DNA from: Zarea fungicola
Taxonomy: Eukaryota; Ascomycota; Sordariomycetes; Hypocreales; Cordycipitaceae
Reading direction: 5' to 3'
Length of the DNA stretch: 64,000 bases
NCBI GenBank assembly: GCA_900169235.1
Contig: FWCC01000014.1
Span: 3,205-67,204 of the forward strand
The notes beneath the pieces are model-generated. The model searched no databases. It saw only the letters and a list, made by a program, of their open reading frames with translations, and had not been told where the DNA came from. Made by a program: the position numbers and the translations under genes. Below, piece by piece: positions 1 to 11,963 of the stretch (position 1 is its first letter; each line of letters starts with the position of its first letter).

Positions 1-62
1 GGCTGGCAAACTATTTATACTTAAGTGGTTTTGGTTACCCTGCATGGCTGTGGCACGCCGGC
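1..62 (+). repeat. Terminal-like repeat, copy 1
   Basis: The stretch GTTACCCTGCATGG, then GTGGCACGCCGGCCCGACAC, reappears with a few changes at 49861-49908 in the same orientation and at 31835-31885 in reverse complement. It sits directly against the AT-rich remnant, which fits the end of a dispersed DNA transposon or its derived miniature element. Read on the minus strand, it contains CAGGGTAACC, the kind of terminus found in some hAT-like elements. That family assignment is only a guess. Confidence 0.6.
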
Positions 63-1060
63 CCGACACATTAGATAATTTATCTTATTAAAGAAGAGCT
101 AGTAAAGCTAGTTATAAAGCTCTATTATATTAATATTTATAACTACTAGCTTTATTAAGAGGCATAGTAAGGATCCTTTAACCTCTAATAGAAATTAACT
201 AGTAAAATAACTATAGATAGACTTATTAAGCCCTTACCTATTTAGAAATTTAAAACCTTTATTAAATAATTAGGATTAAAGGCGCTTTTAGATAAGTTAA
301 AGCTAGCGCTATTCTAAGAAGATAGGGAACCTAATTAGTATTTTAATTCTAATATTAAGGATAACCTAGGGAGCTTAATTTACTTAAATCTATAATAAAA
401 ATTCCTTTAAGGCATAAAGTTTATATCTAACCACCTACTTTTTCTAGTAAGGGATCTATTTTCTATTACTATTATAATTAATACTACTATTTTCCTTCTT
501 TTTGCTCTTTTACCCTTCTTCTTTTATAATACCTTATATATTATAATAATTTTACTTTATAATAATATATTTATTAGGTAGTTTAGTAGAATAAAGGCAA
601 AGTGCCTTTAATATTAAAGGGAGCACTATAATAAGCTATATAAGCCCTACCTAGGAATTTAAGTATTTTTTTTCCCTCTTAGTTTAATTATTAGTCTATT
701 CCCTTTATTTTTATACTTTAAAATAGCTTTATTAAAGCTATATTATATTAAATAATTTATACTCTTTTTATTATTTTACTTAACCACCTATTAACTATAG
801 GTAGTTATATAGAGTAACCTCTATTTTTACCTAGACTACTCCTTCTAATTTTAAAGTTATTATAAGTTTAATTTCTCTTAAAAGACCTTTATTTTATTAG
901 GTCTAATAGCCTTTATTTTATTAGAAAAAATCGCCTTTAATATTATAATAATTAGTTATCTAGCTTTAATTAAAATTAACTTAAAGCTAGGGGGGTATAT
1001 TATATAGGGTGTGATTATTAACTCTTTAAGGGGATAAGCTTAGGCAGAGCCTTCACTTTT
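1..1060. repeat. AT-saturated, RIP-like transposon remnant
   Basis: From about position 63 the sequence is almost entirely A and T, full of TTAATA, CTAGTA and TATTA words, with stop codons in every frame and no open reading frame of note. Such islands are typical of repeats destroyed by repeat-induced point mutation (C to T and G to A) in sordariomycetes. The sharp transition to normal composition after about 1000 marks its right edge. The element family cannot be named because no coding motif survives. The left edge lies outside the window. Confidence 0.75.
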
Positions 1061-1061
1061 A

Positions 1062-1352
1062 CAGGTAAACCGCATAGTAACTAAAGCAGGTTACCAAGGG
1101 CCACCCCATTAGGGTGTATCTTCGTACAGTCCCTCCATACCTCCTTTTCTTAGCCAATCAACTACTTCATATCTATGTGTAATTCCTGTTCTGCGTGACA
1201 GTAATATAGCTGCGGAATGCACTATAATGTGCCCGCCAAGTGCGCTATAACTGTCACGCAGAATAGGAATTATATATAGAATTAAGTGAGTTAATTAGCT
1301 AAGAAGAGGAGGTATAAAGGGACCCTTGGTATCCTACTTAAGTTACTATATA
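1062..1352. repeat. Long imperfect inverted repeat (fold-back / MITE-like)
   Basis: Positions 1180-1202 and 1250-1272 are reverse complements with one mismatch over 23 bases. The similarity continues outward on both sides, through the CCTCCTTTTCTTAGC-type and TACCAAGGG words, to roughly 1065 and 1350. The left arm carries about 30 extra bases. Most differences between the arms are C/T or G/A, as expected from RIP. The unpaired centre is about 47 bases (1203-1249). The structure fits a terminal-inverted-repeat or fold-back element rather than a gene. Confidence 0.7.
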
Positions 1353-1927
1353 GCCGTGCTTCAGTGTCTACAAGGCATTGCAATCCTGGAACCTGATTTA
1401 CCAGCAAAGACAGTAAAACGCATGAAAAAAGGAATTAAATTACAATAGAGATCTAGACGCGAGAATTCATCGCAAGAAATTATTAACCTTTTTCCTAAAC
1501 TGTCTCCGTGCTTCCATACAACTGATGGCATTTCTATTGACAGCTTGATTTCGTATTAATTTCTTTCACAATCGTCTACTTGCTTCCAGAGGATTACGTC
1601 TCTGTTGGGTTAGCTTGATTTCGGCCGGGCTCGGCGGACGAACTAACCAACGGACTCAGCCACGTTTCTTCAAAGGGCCGGCCTCTGTCTCTTAAACCAG
1701 CCATCCCAGGCATCCTCGATAGTTTTATTCATTTCCTACTTCTACAAGATTCCCCGCTCAGTTCGCGGTAACGGAAAAAGGGCCGGTTTTAGAGCCGAGA
1801 CAGTTGCTTAGCCGTTGGCAGTCAACACATCAGCTCTTCCCTACCACCGCGTTTTCGGCCGAGCAGCTTTCAATCTGCTCCAAACAATACACACGATTGC
1901 GTCCTACTTATACCTAGAGTAATCGCC
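1353..1927. other. Intergenic; upstream region of the first regulator
   Basis: No supported gene is visible. Composition returns to normal after the repeat, with several pyrimidine-rich tracts such as CTCTTCCCTACC just upstream of the ATG at 1928. It presumably holds the promoter and 5' UTR of the zinc-cluster gene. Confidence 0.5.
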
Positions 1928-4117
1928 ATGGTACTTGGATCTGCAGGCCCCTCTTTTGGTATAAGGAAAGTCAGAAGGGGAACCCGCAGTTGCTGGGAGT
2001 GTGAGTCTGGCCGTTCCGGTTCATCGCCATTCACCCACAGTTGACAATGTGAATCTGTCAGGCAAGCGTCGGAAAGTACGATGTCGCTTCACTTCCGATG
2101 ATGCTTCCACCTGCGAATGGTGTCTTTCGCGCGGCCTCGAATGCGTTTCCCAGTTGCAGGCCGATGGGCCGACTGATCAGACCGACGCCGCGCCGCCAGC
2201 ACGGCTGCGGCGGATTGAAACCATGCTGGAGGAACTCATCGCAAAATCAAATCATGGCGCCGCCTGCTGTTGCAAGAGCCATCTCGCGCCAGGGATGATG
2301 CGCCAAGATGAACCCGGTAATGATGTGCTGACAGATACGAGTCCCTTGAGCCATGACGCCTCAGGAGGCGGCATTCTGTCCCTGTTCAACAACTCCATTG
2401 TAAGCATACGTTTGGCCGGATTCGGTCTCAACGCCTCGCGCGTTGTCAGCCCCTTCAATCAGAACTGTCATGGTAACAAAACTAGTTTAAATACACATCC
2501 TCGGCTGCAAGTATTATTTCCAGCCAAGACAGTCGTAGTCCACAAGGTCCATCACCAGCAGCATCCAAAACGAACCGGTTGTCAGCGCATTTATTATCAA
2601 TGGTCCCGCCTAATGACGCTATAACCGCTCTGGACATGACAAGCAAGTCATGGATCGCGCACTTTGTTGACGCCGTTCCCGCGTTCCAGTCCAAACACAA
2701 TTTCTCCCTCCTCGACGCGCTCACACCTGCCTCGTCTGCCACAAGTCCGACTGTTGTTGCCAGAGGTTTGATGTGCTTCGTCCTTTGTCTGCAGCAACTC
2801 CCAAAAGATTTCAATCTCAATCGCATACATCTAAGTAACAACCGGCGGGCTTTGGTAGATGAAGTCACGTCCAGCATTTTCTCCCTAGTTACGTCTGATG
2901 ACGAGCTGGTGGCCACACCAGAAGGCATTGAGTGCCTAATACTTCAAATCATCTTCTTTATAAATGAGGGACAACCTCGTCGGGCCTGGTTAAGCTCCCG
3001 TCGTGCGATAGCCACCGCTCAGCTTCTCGGGCTTCACCGAATCACCGAACTTCCCGGGAACGAAGGAGTCAGTACCCCCAAACAGTCGTATTCATCTGTC
3101 TGGCCATATATATATCACTCCGAGCGCTTTCTCGCATTAATTCTCGGTGTACCCAGTGGAGTACAGGATGAGCAGTGTCCTCGCCCCAGCTCGTTTGGAG
3201 ACTTGCAGGACGACAGTATCGACCTGCCTTATCTACAGCAGCTTGACTTGATTGCCGGTCGCATTATTTCTCGAGACAAAGTCGCGTCGCAGAAAGAACT
3301 TTTGGCCGCCCAGACAATTCAGGACGAGCTGGAGCGACTGGCGGAGTCTGTTCCCTCGTCGTGGTGGACAATACCCAGCATTATGGAGGATCCATATCAG
3401 ATCCTAACCAACGTATCCTATCGCCGTCTAAGAACCCAAATCTGGCATTTTCAGCTCGAAATTTCTTTAAATCTTCCCTTCATGTTTAGTGCCATTTCAT
3501 CCGTCAAGTTTGAGTACAGCCAGTTTTGCTGTCTCAGAGCGGCTCGCGAGCTCATCACGCGGCATGCGCTGGCCAGACAGTCGACGACGACATTTTCTTG
3601 CTGCTTGACAAATTTTCAAGCATTCATGGCGGCCTTGATTCTCACCGTTAATCTTCTCAGACCCAGCGCAAGCCACGGTCCCCGCCAGTCCGAAAGGCAG
3701 AACCAGGCGGACTGGGCGACTGTCGACCGGGTCATCCAGCAACTCGACGCCATCAACGCCAAGTTTGACGATCGTGTGTCTCTGCAGTCTGTCAATGTAT
3801 TGAGGACACTACGGGCGCTTGAATTTGAACCAAACCAGCCTGTCAAGGACCTTCGATTGACTATTCCGTACTTTGGCACCATTTCAATCGGTCGGCGGGG
3901 GGCACCCACTAATACCACGGGCCAAAGGCGCGAATACCAGGGTTCAGACCCCTCGTCGGAACAGCATGAAATACAGGCATCTTTACAGCAACAGTGGCAT
4001 GATTTTCTTACAATAGACTTGGATATGGATGACTTTGGCCAATTTCCGCCCGCCCCGGATGTTCTCCTGCAAGACTGGTCGTCTGGGCCATCTACCTACT
4101 CGTGGGAAAGGGAGTAG
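1928..4117 (+). CDS. Zn2Cys6 transcription factor with fungal_trans domain
   Basis: This is a predicted nuclear DNA-binding regulator of about 680 aa. Exon 1 (1928-2000) ends inside the zinc cluster. Removing the GTGAGT...CAG intron 2001-2061 rebuilds CWECKRRKVRC, followed by C-x2-C and the last Cys of LEC, a complete C6 motif near residues 22-50. A second intron, most likely 2473-2558 (the acceptor could shift by one codon), joins the N-terminal part to the long exon ending at 4117. The middle region around residue 300 (EGIECLILQIIFF, then RRAWLSSRRAIATAQLLGLHR) is typical of PF04082. No adjacent enzyme gene identifies a target pathway. The family is clear; the exact second acceptor is not. 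Confidence 0.85.
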
Positions 4118-5231
4118 AGCAATGCCACGGTCTCGTCAAGTAGTTACATTACATCCCATTGCCATTTTTTTTATAAAAAGAAATCTACAAAATGGAAGGC
4201 TACGGAAATAAACTCTGATTCATTCACCATTGTATTGGTTGGACTTGGTATGAGGACACCCAAGTCCACCCAGAATATTGGCATGTCGATGGGAAGACTG
4301 CCACTCTCAACACCCTAGTCAGGTTCTTCAACGTTTTGACTCGTTATTCACTGCTGTATATAGAAGTCGAGTAATTGAATCCAGCTAAGGAGTGATTCCC
4401 AGATGCCAAAAGGGCAAAATCCAAAATTTAGTCCACTAGCAGAAGGGTCCGTCATAAACACACCAGGAAGCTGCCTTTACACCAGGCGCAACAACGTTTG
4501 GCCTGACCATTGGTTAGTCCGACTCACGTAAAATGAATGAAGCGACTGGAAATACGGGCATATCATACTTTTGTGGTGTCGATTCCATGCTGAGAGAAGT
4601 CTTGTAAATGCAATCACTCGTCCAAGGCCTTGTTACTTTACTTGTAGCTAGCCCGGCCGTAGCTTGAGGGACCTGGGGAAAAGAGACCTTTTATCGGGAG
4701 ACGCAATGCCTGCTGGCAGCAACCTTTCTCTGTGGCGCTGTGCAGGACAGCTGAATGATGTAGCTAAATTAACAAGAGGCTGAGAAATACGGCTGTGCGA
4801 CTTGTTTATAGAGACAGATGATTGGTGTATATCGCACTGGCAGCTAGCCGCAGGCTTTTGCTTCCACCACCTGCTGGTAGGCCATCCATAGTGCGGACGC
4901 TATTTTACGGGAACAACGAAGCCCGACGAAAATAATTTCCTATAATGATAACAGATGCTACCTGACTAGACTTCATTGGAATATGGTGCTTAAATATACA
5001 TATTAATGTCCGGCCCGTCGCGGCGCCACTCCTGTCGCCAATACGGCTCATTGGACAGCTATATCTCTGTGGCTGGCTGAGCCGAGACTGGCATTGATAC
5101 CCAACGCCAAACTGCAAAGCCGTCGTTTGTCACTACATTGATAAAACCTATTGCCATCAGCTGTTCGATGGTACGTAGAAAATTTGGAAAATAGTGTAGC
5201 AAGTCAAACAGCATAGTAACCTCTGCACATA
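4118..5231. other. Intergenic, no gene recognised
   Basis: This 1.1-kb stretch has only short overlapping frames with no coding character. It contains the 3' end of the regulator, a TTTTTTTTATAAAAAGAAA tract at about 4165, and the presumed promoter of the gene starting at 5232. No repeat or RNA gene was recognised. Confidence 0.5.
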
Positions 5232-5798
5232 ATGACCACGCAACCCATCGTGATAGCGCCCTACAGCCATGCGGTGTACCACGCAGTAACACCCTCATCT
5301 CTTCACGCCGCAAGACAGATTTTCACATCAACAGGCGCGCAAGATGCCATAAATACCACAATTCGAGACTGCTTTTTAAAGCACAAGGTGGAAAAACAAT
5401 TCAGTGCGTGTGTCAACCACCGCCACTTCGACATGCAGCCAAACGAGAGGAATATCGAGCTGGCTGGTCACGCTGCAGCGTCGAGTGATCTCAACAACAT
5501 ACACGCATGCAGTTGGCTGTTTTACAATGGCACACTGTATCCGTATGAACTCAAGCGCCTCCCGCCCGGCCAGTCCATTGCGGAACCTCCTCAAGATTTC
5601 CGCACAGATCTTGGCCACATACTGGAGGAAAAGGGACTGTGTGACATTATCGGACTGCAATCCTATACCGAGGGTGTTGTAGGTGTAGAATCGACGGACC
5701 ACGACACTCGGGTGAGCACTACGGTGGACCATGACGAGAGCTTTGATCCCAGTGTTCACCGGGGCAAAATACAGATGGCATCATTTGCATTTTTTTAG
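5232..5798 (+). CDS. Conserved-type hypothetical protein, 188 aa
   Basis: This is a single-exon frame from ATG 5232 to stop 5798. The central stretch HRHFDMQPNERNIE followed by a WLFYNG...YPYELKRL region looks like a folded domain seen in many uncharacterised ascomycete proteins. I cannot attach a function. There is no signal peptide, membrane helix or known catalytic motif, so a soluble cytosolic protein is likely. The gene is isolated, with more than 1 kb of non-coding DNA before it and 2.4 kb after. Coding status is supported by the uninterrupted frame and composition. Confidence 0.6.
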   Translation: MTTQPIVIAPYSHAVYHAVTPSSLHAARQIFTSTGAQDAINTTIRDCFLKHKVEKQFSACVNHRHFDMQPNERNIELAGHAAASSDLNNIHACSWLFYNGTLYPYELKRLPPGQSIAEPPQDFRTDLGHILEEKGLCDIIGLQSYTEGVVGVESTDHDTRVSTTVDHDESFDPSVHRGKIQMASFAFF

Positions 5799-8255
5799 GC
5801 TTGTAAAACAAATCCCATGGGAGGTTTTGTAATCGCTAATCAGTTTGTCATGACAAAAGATCTCTAAGTACACAATACACAGAGTAGAGTAGGAGCCACT
5901 TTGGCTACAACTGCTAGCTGAAGGCTTTCCAAAGTAAACGAATAATAGAAACTGTGCAGTATTTGCCTCACACTTTTCTCCGCCATTGTAGTAGATATTA
6001 TGTAGCAATGCGAGCGTACTGGTAGGCTGCCAGGCTCAGTAATAAGAGTAAAGACATGCTATGAGTTACTTGCCGGCAGCGGCCGGCCGGTGCAAGCTGC
6101 GGTTTGGCGCAGAGACATGGCAGCAGAGTAGTCGCAGCGGCATTCTGCAATGGTTGGATAAGCAGAGAAATGGTACAAATGACCTATGCAAAGAATACGC
6201 ATCCAGGCGGCCTGGGGTTCCTTCTACGTAAAGTAAGTCATTTAGTGTGGCGACGACCAGACTCAGGGTATGGGCGGTAATAATGCTGTGCATATGGCTG
6301 GCCGGTACATGATCGGTCGACTGAAACTGGAACCGCTGACGAATTCTTTACAGGTGTACGGGCCAAGCCTCCCAATTAGTTAGCCAACTTCTTATTAGCG
6401 TTAATTTTGGTGCGATTAGCAGCGATCCAAGTTGCAACCTTTGGGTCCGGCTAAAATCCTCGTTGAAATCGGACAATCACTTCATTTGTGCGAGGAGTTC
6501 ACGTCGCCCAACCAATCACGCACGAGACAAAAGGTAAGGCATATTTAGATCTTGTTTTATTCTTTATCCAACTGCGTACTGATTGAAATTGGAGGGATGC
6601 GACACGTGTCGAATGTACGGGTTTCCTAGTCTTCATTTGAATGCCCCTGGTATAGATGCATCCAGATCTGATAGGCAATATAATGTGGCGTTTAGCTGTC
6701 ACAGTAATCTTCTCGGCGGTTCGCCTCACTCCGGCTGCTGTACCCAGTACACACCACTTGCCAAGGAATGGACAGCCTTCAAAATCCTCTGTAGCCCCGC
6801 GTACGGAAATAGAAACACCGAGTTTTGGGTCTGCTGCAGTGTGAGGCCAGATGGCACCGGCCCGCCCGACAGGGGAAGGTCTCTGGCAGCAAGCATCGAT
6901 GACTCGCCAAAATCGCAGCTCAGGGAGCTACTCAAACACCTGTTGTCAAGCAGCGCACGCAAAACTTAGCCTCGTTGACCTCGCGAAGGCGTTTCCCCTG
7001 GCCCCTGGGCCGCCCATTTGCGATCTGCTGTAAATTACCCCGAGAGTAACAGTGGCTATGTTTGGTGTGAGTCCTTAATCCGTCGGCTGAAACCACATCC
7101 TTCATTTTTGCTTGCGAAACTTCTTCTACTGTGGCTAGGACAAGTTTTTTCATTAACCACGGCAGGGCTAATATATTTATATGTTTTCTATTGCGCTTGC
7201 TAGTTTCACAATGCATATAGGACAAGGTTTAGCAAGATAGTCATGGGGAATTATTGCACTGGACACCATAAAGCTCTCTATCGCTAGGCATTTGCGGGGA
7301 AGCCGATTTAAGAGCTGGGCTGAGACTAATGCAAGTAATCCCAGGCAATAGGCTAGCGGGCTCAAAAACTACCCACCCCGTCGACACTTATCGACAGACA
7401 TGTTTCCGCGGTACTCACTAGAGTCAGAAAGAGGCAGTTGCCAAAACAGCTGTGGCATGGCTGCCTTGTCCGAAAAATAAACATATCGCAATCTCTTAGG
7501 AGAACTTGTTAAAGTATACATTCTTGGCTGTGTTGGCATAGTTATGCAAACAGCAAGGAGGTCGCATGGGAATCCCGTTGAAGCCCACTCTGCCCGTATG
7601 GCAGCCATGGGTAGTTGTAACTTTTGCAGAGGGTGCCCCCCCCCGTCTTTGGGATCATACAACGATCTAGAGCCCGTGAAAATGCGCCCGGGAAGACGCA
7701 TTCACCGCCCCGTACCGCTGCATCCTGGTCTAGCGCATTGGACTAACCAATCTCGATGAAGCTATGATTGAAGCATTGCCTACATTGCACACCCACAAAG
7801 GCAACCTGAAGCAACGTCTTCCTCAGCCACACGTTCACTCAGCCTTGTTGCCTTGCTGCCCGGGGTGTATGTTGTCTCCCCCGCTGTCTCCCAGCGCATA
7901 ACGCGGCCCATTTCAAATATGAAAGCTGCAGTGATGACTGTATGGCGCAGTCACTTTGCTCGCTCGTAGCCGGTCCCCTTCACATGGTGGCTGCAGACAC
8001 AGCCTGATTACACATGTCAAAGCATGTCCGCCTGCAGCAGCGTTTCGTCTGAGAGCTAATGCCTAATTGTTTGTCACTTAAAATAGAACCGCCCAGTTTC
8101 TATATATGCAGGAAGCTGGAAATGGGAATGGCAGTCAGCAGATATATAAAGGGAGCCACCGTGCCACCCAAAATGCTTGGGGAAATTATTTTCTTCTCCC
8201 TGAAATCAGGTCGTCAGCTATCATACTGCGTCAATAACATCCGTTTCAGAAGACT
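5799..8255. other. Gene-poor 2.4-kb stretch
   Basis: Only short, mutually overlapping frames on both strands are present (for example a 128-codon frame at 6583-6969). None has recognisable domains or splice support. A ten-base C run lies near 7640. A TATATAAA box at 8142-8150, about 105 bases before the ATG at 8256, probably belongs to the dynamin gene. No tRNA cloverleaf was found. Confidence 0.5.
8142..8150 (+). promoter_or_regulatory. TATA box of the dynamin-family gene
   Basis: ATATATAAA lies about 105 bases upstream of the ATG at 8256, a usual distance for fungal core promoters. It is seen by inspection only. Confidence 0.45.
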
Positions 8256-10891
8256 ATGGCTTCACCTTCGTTAAATCCTGAGTCAACCTTATCAGCCGGT
8301 TGGGAAGCTGCGCCTGCTCAAGTCAAAAGCAGCTCAAGCGAGGGAACATCATCAGTGCAGAGCTTCGACTCTACCAGCACCTCCGCAACCGAACCAGAGG
8401 AGACATCCGATCCTAAAAGGGCGGCCCAGGCTGGCGAGAACAGCTTGTCAGAAGATCCTTTTGACAGTCCCGCCAGCCGTGCCCTCTTCGATGCCATCGA
8501 TCAGCTCCACTCATGCAATGTTAGCAAATATATCGAAGAAATGCGTGTCCCTCAAGTAAGTTCGAACGAAACACACCGAGATTCAAAATTCAAATGCTTA
8601 CTGTTTGTAAAGCTTGTCATTGTTGGAGGCCAATCTGTTGGGAAATATCTCTACTTCAGAGTCTGACAGATATCCCCTTCCCGGTTGGATCAAACCTTTG
8701 CACGCGATTTGCTACCCGAATTGTGTCTCGCCGAACTGCACCCAAGACTCGCAACAAGATTATAATCTCAATTGAGTCTGATGATTTTACGAGCGATAGG
8801 TTCAACTACCCTAAAAACGATGCAGCCAAAGACTTTCGCCAGGAAATGCAGGCGCTCAACGCAGCTGAGTTTACTGAAATCATCAAAGAGGTGAGCAATT
8901 CAACTCCTGCACCTTGCTGCTAGCTGACAGGCTTAGGCGTCTGAAAAATATATGGAAATTCGCCCAGGCCAGGGGCCAGGTCACAAGAACTTTGCTACCG
9001 AGGTCTTGAAAATTGAACTTTCTGGCCCGAAGCGAGCCTACTTCAGTATTCTCGACATTCCTGGCTTCATTGGGTTCAGCCACAACATTAACAAGGGCGA
9101 ATTGGAAGGTGTACAGAGTCTGGTTGTGGAGTATATGAAGCAGCCTGGGAATATCGTTATGTAAGATGGCCTTGACGCACATTATGACATGAAAAGCTAA
9201 TTCAAGTAATAGCTGTGTTGCAGACGCTACACACGACCTGTCTAATCAGCAGGTGTTTGAAATGGTCAACACTCACGTTGAAGAAACTCGTCGAGTTTGT
9301 GTCTTCACCAAGTGCGACAGTTGTCCGGCAAAGGATAAAGGCACTGTAAGTATGGCGCACACCTTGCGCATAAAGTATCCGCTAACTGGTATGAGATTGT
9401 GGATATTGCTCGTGGAACTGCTGAGAAAGAGGCCCAGCAACTCTCTCATGGCTGGTTTGTTGTTCGAAACAAAATCATGGAGGATGAATTAGACCCAAAC
9501 TTCAATCTTCAGAGCACCGAGAAAATCTTATTCGATAATCAGCCCTGGTGCCAGATAAGTAATAACAGACGAGGTTCAAGCATGCTGAAAAAGTACTTGG
9601 GCAAGCTGTTATGCGACAAGATTCAAGTTGAGTTTCCGAGAATTTTTGCCCAGCTTCAGTCACAACTGAAACAACTGGAAAAGAAAAAGGATTCCCTCGG
9701 CCCCGAACGGCCCTCTACTCATCAGCGACATGCATACCTGCTTGATATTGCACAAAGGTATTCCATGGCTGCCGAACAGGCTGTCAACCTGCCTTGGGAT
9801 CGGCAGGAGGAGAATACTCGAGTGCGGCCGATTATTCGAGAGACAAATGACTCTTTCGCAGAGTGCATGAGACGCTCTGGACACTCCCATCCATTCCAGG
9901 ACCACGAAGTGGAAATTGATGGCGCGATCGGTACCTTGGACTTCATCGTTAGCCAGATTCTGGCGGCCAGGAACAAACCAGATGTTGCAGAAAAAGAGAA
10001 ACTAATTTCACCGGCAAAGCTTCGAGGTCAATCGAAGTCTACAGAATTATTCGACAAAATCAAAAAAGAGGTCGAGATTTGTAGCAGCACGCAGCTGCCA
10101 GGCATGGTTCACCCAGATGTCATTCAACGCCTCTATCGGATGCAGACATCAAAGTGGCATGAAATGGCGGCAGACCATGTTAAAAGTATTGCCAGCGCTG
10201 TGCTGTCTAGATCTGAAGCCCTCTTGAATGCTGTCTGCCCTGCCTCTGGCAGCACTACGTTCCTGAATAGAGAACTTTTCGTTATCATCGAGAACTTCCA
10301 TAGTGAGACCGTGGAGAGAGTGCTGTGCGAGCTGGAAATGCACTGCGACGCCGATCAAGAGAAGCCGCTGCAAACTAACGAACCTGGTTTTGTACGACAT
10401 CTGCAGTTGTTAAGAAGCGTGCGAATGGCTAGGGTCATGGCAGTCGCAGATTTGCTCCTTTGCCAAGTCCCAGAGAGGTCGCCTGAAAGTTTTGGACTTT
10501 TATTATCAGAAGAATGCCACCCTTCTGCAATTGAACATGCTATCAATGACATTCATGACACTTTGAAGGTTTATTATCAGGTATGAATATGCAACGGGTG
10601 GAATAAATCACTGTCATACTAATAGGTTCTGCTTAGTTCTCATTGCAATCCTTTATTCGGTACGTCATCAATGAAGTTGTGGAGAACTTCATCAGGGACC
10701 AGAGTGGACCGCTCCGTGGACTTTCTTCCAAATATGTTGCCGGCCTCGATGATGACGATTTGAACCGTTTGGGAAGGGAAGACGACAATGTTATTGAGGA
10801 GAGGACGTTACTTTGTTCCCAAATCAATACATTGAAGAGCGTTGAGAAGGTAGCGCGTACGGCGATGGTGACGGCAAGCAAGTATAGTTAA
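8256..10891 (+). pseudogene. Dynamin-family GTPase (Mx/Vps1-like) with a frameshift in the P-loop
   Basis: Six exons (8256-8555, 8613-8890, 8937-9160, 9213-9345, 9396-10580, 10637-10891) would encode about 791 aa. In order they give a Ser/Thr-rich N-terminus, the GTPase domain with G1 LVIVGGQSVGK, G3 DIPG and G4 TKCD, the HGWFVVRNK stalk signature, and a C-terminal GTPase-effector domain with coiled-coil character. The family remodels membranes or self-assembles on them. All exon phases agree except one. Within exon 2, GGGAAA is followed by only two bases (TA, 8646-8647) before TCTCTACTTCAG, where the family needs a Ser/Thr codon (GKSSLLQ). The frame is therefore lost exactly at the nucleotide-binding lysine. 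This is either an inactivating 1-bp deletion or a sequence error. The rest of the reading frame is undamaged, so inactivation would be recent. Confidence 0.85.
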
Positions 10892-11172
10892 ATTACTTTC
10901 ACGTGCCTGCGTGAAAGAAGAAGTGCTCTGGATTTTTAGTTTTTGAGATTGTAAAGTCAAATTCTACCTTTTTTCTTTAAAGCAAACATATACTTCAAGC
11001 ATTACAACTGTTCTATAAGACAGAGGTGCGAGAAACCTCCACACGCACTTTGATAATTAATCTCACATTAGCATCTGCCCAATAACTGGAGTATATTTCC
11101 TCTCTACACCTTAACAGACAACCTCGAAGTCGAAATATTCCAGAAGGTAACAAATTATTACCTGATTGACAT

Positions 11173-11963
11173 TTATTCCCACTGCTTCATCAGAGTGTTG
11201 GCCTCAATCTCCTTTTCAAAGTTGACTAGGTGTGTGGAATGGCACCAGGGCTTGATGCTCTCCTCCTTGCGAATGGTGCTGGAGAAGAACGAGCACCACT
11301 TCAGACGCGGATACGCCTCGTTGATCTGAGACCGAGTCGAATCGTGAAGCAACTTGCCAAAGTCTGGTACATGAGGATGGAAGCCCGTGTTATCGTAGGT
11401 CGTCGCCAGCTGGATCAGTTGGCCGATAAAGGTAATGGTTCCATCCACACCCATATCCTCGTGTCGAATGATGGCCTCGGCGGCCGCCTCGGCCTGATCG
11501 GCAGAGGCGCCAAAGTCCTTGAGGACGAAGAGCGCCTTGATACCTCCGTAAATGTCAAAGGACATGTTGGTTGCCGTGAGGTTCTCCTCGGCTGTGCCAA
11601 GGTCGTGGAGGAGACAGGTCAAAGCCCAGGTTACCGGGTTAAGACCCGCGAAGATATCGGGGAACTGCTGCTTCGTGATGGCCATTCCTGCGACGGTGTT
11701 AGTCTTGGATCAGCAGAGCTAGAGCCGTCTTAGGCAACTGTACCATAGTGGTAGACTCTCATGGAATGGTTGAAAGTCTCCGGGTGGAGCTTTTCCTTTG
11801 CGTATTCGAGAGTCTTTGCGACAGTGGCATCGTCAAATGGGAATGGAATGTCGCCGATGGGCAGCGCCTCCGGTTCATTGATGAAGGATTTGCCCTTAAA
11901 AATGGCACCCGCATCGGCAGGCGTGCTGGTCCAGCCGTTACTTGTAATATCTTTCTGGCACAT
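11173..11963 (-). CDS. Cyanamide hydratase (HD-domain)
   Basis: This is predicted to hydrate cyanamide to urea (EC 4.2.1.69) or to act on a related nitrile-like substrate. Two exons (11963-11744 and 11687-11173), joined across a 56-nt intron, give 244 aa, the usual length of the family. The junction restores [17 protein letters not shown]-phosphohydrolase metal ligands are visible as H in [12 protein letters not shown] in CLLHDLG and H in IIRHED. ATG 11963 was chosen because the nine bases before it in frame offer only a TTG. It is convergent with the dynamin gene and divergent from the acetate-type transporter. The substrate is inferred from family resemblance to yeast DDI2/DDI3 and Myrothecium cyanamide hydratase. 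Confidence 0.85.

Noticed and set aside
6583..6969. 128-codon plus-strand frame in the 5.8-8.2 kb gap
   Set aside because: No domain, no splice context, overlaps equally long minus-strand frames, and the amino-acid composition looks random.
7725..7760. tRNA-like text TCTAGCGCATTGGACTAACC
   Set aside because: No acceptor stem, T-loop or A/B box spacing could be fitted; probably chance.
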